Part shown: positions 32,845 to 47,479 of the stretch, piece after piece | Layout: every line of letters starts with the position of its first letter | How positions within the stretch are numbered: position 1 is the stretch's first letter | Assembly (NCBI GenBank): GCA_037042915.1 | Contig: CM073203.1 | Location: 2,356,001-2,420,000, forward strand | Length of the DNA: 64,000 nt | From: Auricularia sp. M13 | Lineage: Eukaryota > Basidiomycota > Agaricomycetes > Auriculariales > Auriculariaceae | Direction of reading: 5' to 3' | Made by a program: the position numbers and the translations under genes | Notes under the pieces: model-generated | What the model saw: the letters and a program-made list of their open reading frames with translations, nothing else | Database searches by the model: none | What the model was told of the DNA's origin: nothing

Positions 32845-34649
32845 AATACCGATTGTTCTAGTTCCTTAGCGCCTTGCGTACCGTATGTAATCAGGCATGT
32901 TAGTCTTACCGTACGTTCGGAGAAATCATACACACGCTGAGATCGAGTTCTTTCTGCTTCCTTGAACGCCCAAAGACTTCCCTGACGCACGTGAGCACTG
33001 AGAACCCTGATAGAGCATAGCGTGGCGCTTTGAGCCTATCTTCAGCCACCTCTGGTAAACGTAAGAGCCTGATCGGATTGCTACCTGAAGCATTGCCGGG
33101 AGAGGACCCGTGACGGTGTTGGTGGTCCCCGCCTCCTGCTCCCGCAAACTGGATAATCCCGAGGTTAGCGTGTGAACGCCATCTGCCTACGTGCTTGGCG
33201 TTGCAGAACTGACCCGTGGAGCTGCTGTTAGTGACATGGCTGCGGCATCAGCGACGACGTCTAGCTACACCACGGGGCAAGTAAACTCTCTGATACCATG
33301 TTGTTCTTCGTACCTCGTGAGGGGCCTTCTGTATGAAAGCGCTTGAGCGCGGGAAATTGCCACATACGGTGCGGCAGCGGTCCGTAGTGGAAGTTTGGTT
33401 TTCCGAGCGGAGGAATTTCACTGGACCGGTGTTTGCTGTGCGCACACAGCCCGAGGGAAAGTCCCTGCACACCGTCAGGCTTTCCCAGTTAATCTTTAAC
33501 CGCCCTGGGGAGGCATCAAGCGCTTTACAATGACTTCTGGCACGGAGCCGAATAAAGCGAAAAGCTTCTCTGATGCGCACTGAGAGCCGCTCATCAGGCT
33601 GAGTACTAAGAATATATTAAACCGCGCACAATATGTAACATATGATATTCACGTTAAGTAGTTGTCGAGATTCATATGCTGCTCGAGAATGTCGGGGTCT
33701 CGAACCTTTTTTTTTCTTTTCTGCAGTTTCCGATCTCTGGAGAAAATACCACTGGTTCACTCCCACCAACATGAACAGGTCATATCCCGACTTGCGCTGC
33801 GTCATTTCTGTTTGAGAAGGCAACCCCCGAGAAATGTTGTTGCCGTTCAAAGTCCGACCTTCGGAACTCTTCCTGCTCCGCACCACAGCATTAAGCCAGC
33901 GTCAGCCAGCGTCTGACGGATATCGTTCCAACCCCCGCTGCATGTCAAAACTGTGCTACGACTGATGCATGAGATGATGTCGCTGGCCCGGCGCCCAAGT
34001 CACACAACAAGTGTGTAGGGTCTTCCCCGCCGACACGCGCTCCGTCGCACGATGACGTTCATTGTGTCTCGTGAACCATTTCCCACAGGTCAACCCTGGA
34101 AACCCGTCCAAGTCTTTGACAACAACAGAATCGTGCTATTCTGGCTGCTGGCCTCAACGCAGCGTCACTTTGTCTTCTTAGCCCGCACACCCGCCGCACG
34201 CGCGCGTTCTAGGGTCCCGCGGGGAGCCAGTGTAGTATCCGGGCTTCTGCACCACCGCCAGCTAATGCGCAAGAATGATTTCACCGCCGTCATCTGGTCG
34301 TCATTGGCCTCGAGTACTGCTGCTCTCTACCTGCGTCTCAGACTGCCAATCCCTCTACTTTTGGAGTGCTACACAGCTGGTTATGTATTTGTCTTTTGGT
34401 CTTTTTTGGGGGGAAAGATGCATCATATTCCTGTTCTTGGCCGCGCTTTTCCGTAAACACCCAATACTGGCAGTCGTCCGAAAAAATGCCGACGCGTGTT
34501 GGAACAATCACTTCGATCGCGCTCAGGGCTAGCTCTTACGCAGTGCAGCGCGACTTCCGCCCAAAGTTGGGGATCAGGCTCTCAGTGCTATGACGCAACG
34601 TGCTCTCCCCAAAATTGTGCGCGACCTATATCATCGCGAAGGGTGAAGG
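32845..34649. other. spacer between the two Leu-rich paralogues
   Basis: No gene supported over 1.8 kb. Open frames here have no recognisable family. Confidence 0.45.
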
Positions 34650-34657
34650 TATAAAAG
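34650..34657 (+). promoter_or_regulatory. TATA box of Leu-rich secreted protein B
   Basis: AGGTATAAAAGGAGGG, 107 bp upstream of the ATG at 34757, is a strong TATA box shared with paralogue A. Confidence 0.65.
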
Positions 34658-34756
34658 GAGGGACGAGGACGCAGTCAGTTCCTCAGCTCAGCAACTCCAG
34701 CTTCAGCTACTAGTCGCTCCTCGACGCGTCTCACGTTCTCCCAGCACTCCCAAGCC

Positions 34757-35466
34757 ATGCAGCAGTCTCGCCTCATCTCGCTCTTCTTTGCGTTCTTCGT
34801 GTTCAGCCTGTTCGCGTTCGCCAGCCCCGTCGGCAAGGATGTCGCCGTCGCCCGCGCCACGGACCCGCTCACGCTCATCCTCAACGCCTTTGTCGACCTC
34901 AAGGCTAAGATCGACGTGAACATTGCTGCTCTCGGTGGGTGATATTGGCGCGCCTTGGGCATGTCTGACTCGCAGCCGCGACTCTTCAGTCAAGCTCGAC
35001 GTCAACGCGGATATCTCGGTCATCATCTCGCAGATTGTCGTGTCTATCAACGCCTGCATCAAAGTGCTCGTGAGCGTCGGCGCCGTTGTGGACCTCAGCG
35101 ACAAGGACAAGATCTCGGCCATCGCCAACGTGTGCGCTACGATCATCGTCGTGCGTCCACTTCCATTGTGTCTTTGCCTTCCAGTGGGACTGACAACCTT
35201 TTCCTCTGTAGAGTCTCTCTGCCTGCATCACCGTCTTCGTCAAGATCATCGCGAACGTGACCGCCTCTGTGACGCTCGACCTCGCCCTCCAGGGCCTCCT
35301 CGTCCAGCTCAACCTCTGCATCGCGGGCATTCTCGTCATCATCGCTCCTCTGTACGTTCATCGCCCATGGACTTCATCTGTTGCTGACTGCTCCTCCAGT
35401 GCCAGCAAGATCACCGCCATTGTGAACCTTAGTCTTCCCACCGTCATCGCTCTCCTCAAGCTCTGA
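34757..35466 (+). CDS. secreted Leu/Ile/Val-rich protein, paralogue B
   Basis: Four exons encode about 180 residues with the same architecture as the gene at 32122. A signal peptide (ISLFFAFFVFSLFAFASP) is followed by hydrophobic repeats: DPLTLILNAFVDLKAKIDV, ISQIVVSINACIKVLVSVGA, LDLALQGLLVQLNLCIAGIL and ITAIVNLSLPTVIALLKL. Intron positions and phases match paralogue A, so the pair arose by duplication and then diverged strongly in protein sequence. Asp and Lys punctuate the hydrophobic stretches regularly, suggesting amphipathic helices. No family name is assigned. Confidence 0.72.
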
Positions 35467-35715
35467 ACAATGCCTTCCGTATCACGCCTTTAATCCTTCG
35501 TTGTTGAGCGTAACTTCACCCTTCTGTACCTCGGCTGCCGTTTTCCTGTCCTCACGTTGATCGAATGAACCAATTGTGAACTTTTTCTTCTTTCACTGAG
35601 CGGTGTCACCGGCTTCGCTCTCTCGTTTTACTCTAGCACATTACTTGATGCATTCCGTGGGAACGGTGGAGATTGTCTGCGAGTGGAAGAATCCGACGAA
35701 ACAAGCCGGCAGCTC

Positions 35716-37128
35716 TCACGCCGCGGGCGCCTTGCCAGAACCCAGAGCAGTTTCCAACAGTTTGACCGCCGCATCGGCCGAACCCCAGCTAGACTGGTAC
35801 CCCTGTCCTGCGTGCCTGCGGGGCACAAGCTCGCATCAGTACTTGCAGTCTCGTCATCTCGTCCCGCCGAGCTCACCCATAATTGTACACGACAGGCACC
35901 CCGTCGGCGTCCCGGCGCTCAACCTCAAGCCGTATCCCGCCTTTCCTCCCGGGCCGGAACCCACAGCCCTCCTCGATCAAAATGCCGCGGAGGTCGTCGA
36001 CGGTGGGCGTGCGCCCGTTCTCCCGCGCGGAGGGCGGCGCGAGCTGCGGGCACAGCGCGAGGTTGCGCGCGAGGATGGCGCCGGTCGTCTCGGGCCTGGG
36101 GCGCGGATGCCAGTCGTCGGCGTCCATGCACCCGCCGAGGACGACGTCGCCGCTGCGCCGCGGGATGATGTACGTCGGCGGGCCCGCCTGCGGCCCTTTG
36201 TCGCGCGGCGCGAGCGTCGCGCCGTGCCGGATCCAGGGCGCGCGCACGACGGCTATCTGCCCGCGGATGGGGTGCACGGAGGCGTCTTCGACGCCGCCGA
36301 GGAACCGCGCGCCGAGGCCGGCGCAGATGACTAGGCCGGCCGGGGGTGAGGGCGTGAAGGCGCCCTGCAGGACTTGGTCGATGTGTTGCACGCGCTGCCG
36401 GATGATGTGTCCGCCGCGGGCCAGGAAGCGCTGGTGGAGGTAGGGGAGGTAGACGGGTACGTCGATTGTTACTGTGCTGAACTCTACCCCCCATTGTGCG
36501 CCGGGCGGGAGCTCGTTGGGGGTTAGGTAGCGGAACTGCGGATGAGATATGAGGGATCACGTGGAATATCATGAAGGTGAGAGTGAAGGTACTCACGTCG
36601 GGCATGATGTCCAGTGCACTCGCGAGCGGCTCGGGCGGCGCCTCGGGGTAGTACTCGCTCTGCGTGATGCGCAGGAAGCAGCCCTCGGTGTCTGCGCCTG
36701 GTGCGGACATTTCCCACATCACTTTGAACGTCTCCCTGTCCAGTTCTCCAAGTTCGGACAGTGTACTCAGTACCAGACAGCTGCGCGTGTAGTTTCAGAG
36801 TTGCAGCATACCCATTTGCCGCGGATCCGACTGATCGACAAAGCTGACGTGCTGAGCGCCCTGCCAAAGTGAACGAATGCACCGTCAGATGAGTGCAACA
36901 AGAATGCGATATGGAGGGGGTGCTGACAGCCCATGGACTGGCATATTCAGCCGTCTTCGCGTCGCCGGGGAGCGCGTCTGCGATGATCGTCACGTCGTAG
37001 GACTTGTCTTGCAGTCGAAGCGCCGTCGACAGTCCGACCACGCCTGTCAGTGGACAGATCGCCAATCAGCCTCGGGTTTTTGAACATGAGTTGCACGCGC
37101 CTGCGCCGATGACTACAATGTTTGACAT
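35716..37128 (-). CDS. D-amino-acid oxidase (FAD-dependent)
   Basis: A six-exon gene runs from the ATG at 37128 to the TGA at 35716. Exon 1 is tiny (MSNIVVIGAG), and the FAD-binding GxGxxG motif is completed across the first intron (VIGAGVVGLSTALRL). Later landmarks are EYASPWAGAQHVSF, TFKVMWEMSAPG, GLVICAGLGARFL, VRGQ-like PIRGQIAVVRAPW, YIIPRRSGDVVLGG and the DAO signature NYGHAGQGYQSSWGSA. The enzyme oxidises D-amino acids to keto acids, ammonia and hydrogen peroxide, usually in peroxisomes. The C-terminus ends GSGKAPAA and lacks the SKL-type peroxisomal signal of many fungal homologues. The first intron has a GC donor. All other introns are GT-AG and in phase. Confidence 0.88.
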
Positions 37129-40289
<3,161 letters not shown>

Positions 40290-40881
40290 CTCGTGCTGGC
40301 TTTGCCGTTTGTCATGCTCGCTGTGGTGGCGGCCTTGGTTGCGCTGGCTGTGGGTGTGCGCGTTGAGGTGGATATCGATGCGGGTGGGGAGTTGTAGCTG
40401 TGGAGACTGCAATTGCGCGAGGGGCCTTGACTGTGGGAGTGGGTGTGGGTGTAAGTTATGGGGATGACTGACTGCTGACTGCCTTTTTGCGACTCTGTTT
40501 TTTGGCAACCGTTACTTTCTGTAGTTCTAGGATGTGTAATGCAGGGTCCGAGTTCTTTCTTTTTCACTCTCATCATTATCCCGGTCTTCACGATGGCCGC
40601 GCACATTGAGGCAACGTTGGAGTGTTCTCTGGCACCTGCTGAGGTTGCAAGGTACTGTAGGAGGGTTACAAAACTGTAGTGGATGGCACAAAACGCGCGT
40701 GCGGGATTACGCGACGGATGCATGTCCCTTTCTCTCGCCCGGCGACTTGCACGCGCGCAGCTACTCACCCCGACCAGGCGAATATCGCAGATAACTGGGC
40801 TGCTAACGCGATAGTAAGTTATACAATGAATATCTGTGCAGCCTTAACCTGACGCTTGTATTTAGCACCCATTCCCAACAC
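40290..40881. other. 3' flank of SRPK, duplicated at 42933-43395
   Basis: No gene is supported. The part from 40421 to about 40860 is nearly identical to 42933-43395 and marks the right half of the segmental duplication. Confidence 0.6.
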
Positions 40882-41943
40882 ATGCCGGGCCAGATTACGC
40901 TTTACAGCGCGGACGTACGCGTACCCTCTTATACCAGTGAATACCCCAGCAATGCTGAATGGAGGCTTGGACTATTTAGGTCTGCCCGTGGGCACAGCGC
41001 GCGCGTATCGCGCTGCGCGAGGCCGGCGCTGAGCATACAGAGTACAAGATCGACCTGGACAACAAGCCTGGTGCGTCGCGCTTGGGATTTCGGTGCCCGT
41101 CGGGTTCAGCTCATGGGGAAGCGTAGTATGGTACGCGTCTAGGGTCCACGAAGGCTCTAAGGTCCGGTACTTCACTACTGTCTGGCTTGTTGGACCAGTC
41201 GCTGAATCCGCGTCATGGTGCAGGTGCCGATCATTGCGTACGGAGGACCCAAGACGGACCCGGAGACGCCGTCCCCGGAGAGCGTCAAGATTCCTGAGAG
41301 CGCGATTATAGTGGAATGTACGAATATTTTCTCTGTCTGTCTGAACTCTCACTGGAGCTGACGGTTGCCGATTCAGTCATTGGCGACCTGTTTCCCGGCA
41401 CGATCATGCCCACCGAGGCTGTCAAGCGCGCGCAGCTGCGCTACTTTGTGGACCGCTTCACGCAGGCGTTTGCGGGACCCGTCAGTACAGTATTTCTCTT
41501 TCCACGCTGGAATTCTACATTCCTGCTTACGCGTCGGATTTGGTATTGGTAACAGTGCGTGGCCTTCTCCTACCGCGGCGAGCAAGCCACCGAGCTGCTG
41601 GACGGAATCGCCAACACCATCCAACCCCTGCTCCCCGCCCTCCCAGGGCCCGTTCTTCCTAGGCAGGAAGTTCAGCGCAGCAGAGGCGCTGCTCGCGCCG
41701 TTCCTCGCGCGCCTGCGGTTCTACCTCGAGAGCGACATCGGCGGGTTCACGACGGAGGAGGGCCGGCACGTCCTCGCAACGCTGGACACCGACCCGCGCT
41801 TTGCGCCGTTCGCGAGGTACTGGAAGGCTGTGAGGGAGAGGCCGAGTGTGGTCGAAACGTTCCCGGTTGACGTTATTCGCCGGAGTGCGAGTAAGATGTT
41901 CTTGCCCGTCAGGGAGAGCCGGTTGAAGGCGCTACAAGGGTGA
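40882..41943 (+). pseudogene. glutathione S-transferase-like gene, copy A (frame disrupted)
   Basis: Exons joined by GT-AG introns read MPGQITLYSAD, VCPWAQRARIALREAG, a YKIDLDNKP segment, WYASRVHEGSK, VPIIAYGGPK and ESAIIVE, then FIGDLFPGTIMPTEAVKRAQ. A helical C-terminal domain follows (SYRGEQATELLDGIANTIQP, AEALLAPFLARLRFYLESDI). This is the GST fold, with a CPWAQR motif like omega-class enzymes where the Cys is catalytic. Compared with copy B at 56219, copy A lacks two bases in a C run near 41637-41645, which puts LLPA and the FFLG segment out of frame. The remainder downstream is intact (ending RLKALQG). So this copy is either inactive or affected by a sequence error. It lies inside the SRPK duplication unit. 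Confidence 0.75.
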
Positions 41944-42058
41944 GATAGCTGAGGTGCGCGCGCGTGTACTATAAATGGGTGATAACGCAGTCAATTTGGA
42001 CCAGAGCCCTCAGGAAGCTGGACTAAGTATCAATTATTGTGGGCGTAGAGACACGAGG

Positions 42059-43395
<1,337 letters not shown>

Positions 43396-43800
43396 TGAAC
43401 CGGCGAGCGGGCGGGTATGCTGTGTAGCGCCGCAGGCCTACTTGTCTTTACTGGGAGGTCTGGAATGAGCAGTTTTAGGACCAACTCAGAACTACCCGCA
43501 TCATGATCCCCTAGAATAGCCACTGTTCTCACGTAATTACTTCGCTTCGTGCTCGTGCCGTGGACATAGTCTATCCCATACGATTGTCATGTAATTCAGT
43601 GGCTGAAGCTCTCTATTCGGCTTGGAATGGGTACTGGTAGCCAAAAGGTGGGTAGATTTATGAGGTAGGTGACCTAAAGCTCGAGTCCACGTGCTCCCGC
43701 ATTGAACTGACAAGCTTGGCTCGGTCAATGATAACGAAAACCGACAACGTGAACGTGTATTTCTCGGTCTATATAGAGTCCATTCCGCGCAGTAAACATC
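43396..43800. other. intergenic region after the duplication
   Basis: Nothing recognisable. This stretch is unique within the window. Confidence 0.4.
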
Positions 43801-44638
43801 TTAGCGCTTCAATACGGATAGATCAAACATGAGTTCCCACGTAGGAAGAGAGTGCCGGTTGCGCTTCCAGTCTTCGACTTTCTCCTCGTCGAATCCCAGT
43901 TCAACGGCCAAGTCCGCAACACTGACAATAAGAGATGATGAGCAGCTCACTCATAGCGGCTGAAGGCACCTACTCCTCAGGAAGGCGATATACTCCCGTC
44001 TCCTCTATGGCGCAAACATCCGCAAAATCCACGAGGACCGGGTATTCCGGGTTGGTCGGAGGTAACAATATGTTGCGGAGCGTCAAGTCCTGCATAGATA
44101 CGCCGCATGCCTGTACTGCATGCCCTGCCAATGATAGGCCGTCCGCCTTGTAAATGTAACAACCATTAGTGGCTCGGTGACCAGATGAAAGAATGACTCA
44201 CGAATGCAGCAATGACCTGGACGTTGGCTGGACCAACGGATTTGACATACTCCGCGCGGTCGATATTCTCTATGTACTCCATGACTAGCGCAACACATCG
44301 CTCGTTTTCGGGGAGCTGTACCTTGAGACGACACGGATTAGCACTCTTGCAATGAGCAGAGTCAGTCGAACCTCAAAGAACCCGTAAACGTGTGGAATAA
44401 TAGTGCCCTGCAGTGACGACATCTGCCTGTAGGCCCAAAACTCGCGCTTAAAGCTTTGCATTGCGACACAGAGATGCTCTCCGAAGACTGGTGGATCCCG
44501 CTCGAGCACGCTCCAGCATTGCTGACTCATGCGGGACGGGCGATAAATCTTGATCGCGACCGGGGTGGAAGACGTATCGTCCAGGCCGCCCAGTATACCG
44601 ATGTAAACCTGAGAGTTTTTGTTGAACCCAACATGCAC
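43801..44638 (-). CDS. divergent protein-kinase-like gene
   Basis: Exons on the minus strand read MHVGFNKNSQVYIGILGGLD, then TPVAIKIYRPS (the VAIK lysine), FKREFWAYRQMSSLQGTIIP, VYGFFE, LVMEYIENIDRAEYVKSV, VSMQDLTLRNILLPP and VLVDFADVCAIEE. The gene ends LMFDLSVLKR at 43801. The catalytic-loop Asp and Asn are present (QDLTLRN), while HRD is replaced. The metal-binding DFG is DFA. This is the layout of the many agaricomycete kinase-like or phosphotransferase-like genes with unknown substrates. The start codon lies within the terminal repeat of the adjacent MITE-like element. It could be active or a decaying copy. Confidence 0.65.
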
Positions 44639-45100
44639 AAGGGGGCACCGGAAGCAAAATGACGGAACCGGGTCGGTTTACGCTGGGAAGCTGGCGAGGC
44701 CGACCTACCTACCTACCGTGGGAAGATATTCCCATTTTGGGAAGGCCTTCCGCGGAGCCGGAAGCAAAATCGTTCCGATTTCAGTAAAGAAACTCCTTGT
44801 GATCAATGTAAGATAGGTTGAAAAGCTTAAAAGGCACTCTAAACTCATATACTTTGTTGCAATACAACATCTTTCATTAGTTTTCAGTGTCCAGCTCATG
44901 GAAAGGGCCTGGATGTGGACGGAACCTGTTTTGAGGCTCTCTTTCAGGAAAAATAGTGCAGAAAGGTGCATTTTGATGAAAAAATCCGTCCAACATCGGC
45001 AAGCCGAGTATATGGGACTCCAGTTACGAGCCCTCCGGGCTTGAACCTACCTAGGTTTGGTTCCGGGATTTTGATCCCGGTGCCCCCTTGAACATGCAAG
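44631..45100. mobile_element. candidate MITE-like element with about 40-bp inverted repeats
   Basis: Positions 44631-44669 and the reverse complement of 45059-45100 match well: ACATGCACAAGGGGGCACCGG against GCATGTTCAAGGGGGCACCGG, followed by an alignable (A/T)CAAAAT and CGGAACC. The enclosed element is about 470 bp with no coding capacity, as expected for a non-autonomous DNA transposon. Target-site duplication is not obvious. Two further copies of a CCGGAAGCAAAAT motif lie at about 44758 and 50657. Confidence 0.5.
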
Positions 45101-45832
45101 GCCATTACGATTTGAACCTTCTTGCATGTCCGGCCGCGGAAGAAGTGAGCGCGAAAAGTGAGTGGTTGGGTGGCGCACATCGCGGCGCATCGGCGAGGTA
45201 GTTGTATGAAGGAACATAAGTTGGGTCATTATGAGGGTTCCAATCCGTCGTGTACTGGTTACCGAGCTGCAGAAGGCCGTACGGCATGCAATTTTTCCTC
45301 CAGGCAATCAATCGCGACTTTACGATGGACTGACCAACTTTGGTATCTGGGAGGTGCAATGGAAAGTCGTCAGGTCCTGGCATGTCGTGCGGGCTTCCGG
45401 TTGGTTGCAACGCAGGAAGCGAGGAGAAGGAGAAGTTGAGTTGGCGGACATGGAAATAGTTCATTCCCACGGGGTCCGATAAAATTTATCTAATCTTTTG
45501 GCGGTAGTTTGATGAGACTCTATCTCTACGCAAGAGCCACAAGAGCACCGCACACCTTCACCGCAGTACTCCGGTGATATGCTGCGAAGATTCGTGGTAG
45601 GCTTGACTCGGGCGTGACATTTGACACAACATCGACAACGATCATTTGTGCCACTGATCTCTACGTCCACAAGGTCGGGTTTACACTGGTGGAAGGGATA
45701 GGTTCGGGACGCTTTCAGGGAATATCTCCCTGACGGAAGGTCCTTTGTGGCTTGTGCGGCTCATTGCCTTTGCGAGACGCGTCATCGATGGCAAACAGTT
45801 TCTGATGTGACTTTCCGGCCTCTGTTCAACAC
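45101..45832. other. intergenic region, nothing recognised
   Basis: No supported gene. Open frames on both strands overlap with no family signal. Confidence 0.4.
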
Positions 45833-45839
45833 TATAAAT
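45833..45839 (+). promoter_or_regulatory. TATA box of the gene starting at 45899
   Basis: ACTATAAATG lies 66 bp upstream of the ATG at 45899. Confidence 0.45.
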
Positions 45840-45898
45840 GTCTGCTCTGTGTAGCTCCATCGGACCACCTACAGTATCCATATACTCACTCGCGCACG

Positions 45899-47479
45899 AT
45901 GGCCGAAGAAATCGACTGGCAGCGATATGCCAAGGACTTCATCAACCTACTCGCAGACAAGGACTATTTCTTACTCAGGCGTTTTGTCGAGCTCTTTGGA
46001 GATGTGGATGACTCAGACATGGACCTTGCAGCAGGTGAAGGACCAGAGAGGGCCGCTAAGCGGCTGCATGGCGAATGCTCCCCAAGCGGGTGACGACGCT
46101 GGCGAGCATGCTGTCACTAGGATGCTGTTAAAAAGTCCCCAGGACTTTTGCGAGTTTTAAACATAATGTGTTTAAAACCCGTTAAAAACAGTCTATATAT
46201 AGAAAATGCCCCGAACGGTCGAATGAGAATTCAAGATGCCTGTCTCAGGTGACAGCTCAGTGTCGTCGCTGAATAATAGATGGACCACCAAACATGTGGG
46301 AAACCTGTCATTGACTGTTCATGCAGAATCTCCACAATAGGTATATACTGAGTTAAAAACAGGTTTTGGGCTGCCACAGGGTGTTTAAAACGTGTTTTTA
46401 ACGCCTGAATCACTGGGACGCACACGCGACGACCCACGCATTAAGCCCCCTGCAGGATCAGCTCATGAAGGAGGAGCCAACCTGGGTGATTGCGAACAAC
46501 ATCCAGCACACCCTTCTATGCGAGGCGGACACCTCGTATGTGAAAATTTTGTATGAACTTTCGCGTTATTCACCGGAGCAAACATCTTTAATCTAGGGCC
46601 ATGTACTGCATGAACGCGATAAAGCCTTGCGTTGAGCTGTTGAATCTGAAGATATCGGGGCCACTTGACCAGCTGGAGCTGCATGTTCGTGCACAATATT
46701 CTTCTAAGCAAGAGAGAGGTGCGTCCGCTGTGACTGATTGTCTGTGATGCGCGTTAACTATAAACAAAGGCTACGGGTCAAGACAGGACTATACGATGGT
46801 CCTCCACGACAACAAAACTCACAAGGAACGGCCAGTGGTACTTATCGAGTTCAAAGTGAGATAGTCCCGAGATATGATTCGATTCTTCTGAAAATGTTTC
46901 CATAGCGGCCTGACATTATCAAACTCAACAAATGGCAGTCACAGGCGGCCGAAGGCATAGTAGTGATTGCCAGAGAACTGAAAAAGGCATTGAGGTGGTT
47001 TCCGCAGGTGTTACAGTGCGTGGACGTCCATTGTTGCAGGTCAAACCAGCTGAACGTTGATCCGCGGCATGCAGATACGCAGGGGATTTGTCGGTTTCTC
47101 ATTCGGCAGTCGCGGACGGCCGCACTTTTCTCCCGTCATCGTCGGTAACTTGGTAGACCTCTCCGAGGCGGATAAAACCAAGAAGGCCAAAGCCATCGCC
47201 GAACTTCCGACACCGAATGACGCCTTTGTTCCAAAATCTGCATACACGATCGAAACCTGGGATAGTGAAATTCAGGTGCAACAGGCCGGCAATGCAAGCT
47301 CCATCAGCGCAGGATTGAGTCTCGCATACCTGTTGTACAATGGCATCAAATCGAGGGAGTATGGCGGACCCCTGGTGGGGCAGGCGCGCATCGACCGTAC
47401 GGCGGCAGGACTCTACATACCCACATTTGACCTCTTTGAACCCGTGTTTACAATCGTGCGCAAACCTCACGAAGGATAG
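45899..47479 (+). CDS. putative PD-(D/E)XK nuclease-like protein, gene model unresolved
   Basis: The first exon from the ATG at 45899 reads DWQRYAKDFINLLADKDYFL and is acidic. Further coding-like blocks are PCVELLNLKISGPLDQLELH (about 46625) and QDYTMVLHDNKTHKERPVVL, then IEFKRPDIIKLNKWQSQAAE (about 46780-46950). The pattern D, about 17 residues, then EFK is the signature of the PD-(D/E)XK nuclease fold. Similar domains occur in agaricomycete multi-copy genes and in effector-like proteins. A last block (47087-47479) is open and ends IVRKPHEG but may belong to a separate product. A MITE-like element (46127-46402) lies between the first two blocks. Exon borders are uncertain, so intactness is not judged. 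Confidence 0.45.
46127..46402. mobile_element. candidate AT-rich MITE-like insertion
   Basis: A 276-bp AT-rich block starts GTTAAAAA and ends TTTTTAAC, an 8-bp terminal inverted repeat. Inside are further GTTAAAAAC and GTTTTAAAC/GTTTAAAAC palindromic motifs. Composition differs sharply from its flanks. No target-site duplication is clear. It interrupts the nuclease-like gene region, probably in a non-coding part. Confidence 0.3.

Noticed and set aside
32122-35466. Hydrophobin assignment for the two secreted hydrophobic proteins
   Set aside because: The eight-cysteine hydrophobin spacing (with paired CC motifs) is absent.
45041-45100. tRNA-like T-arm (GGTTCCGGGATTTTGATCCCGG)
   Set aside because: The stem-loop is part of an inverted repeat of a MITE-like element; no acceptor stem or anticodon arm could be placed.
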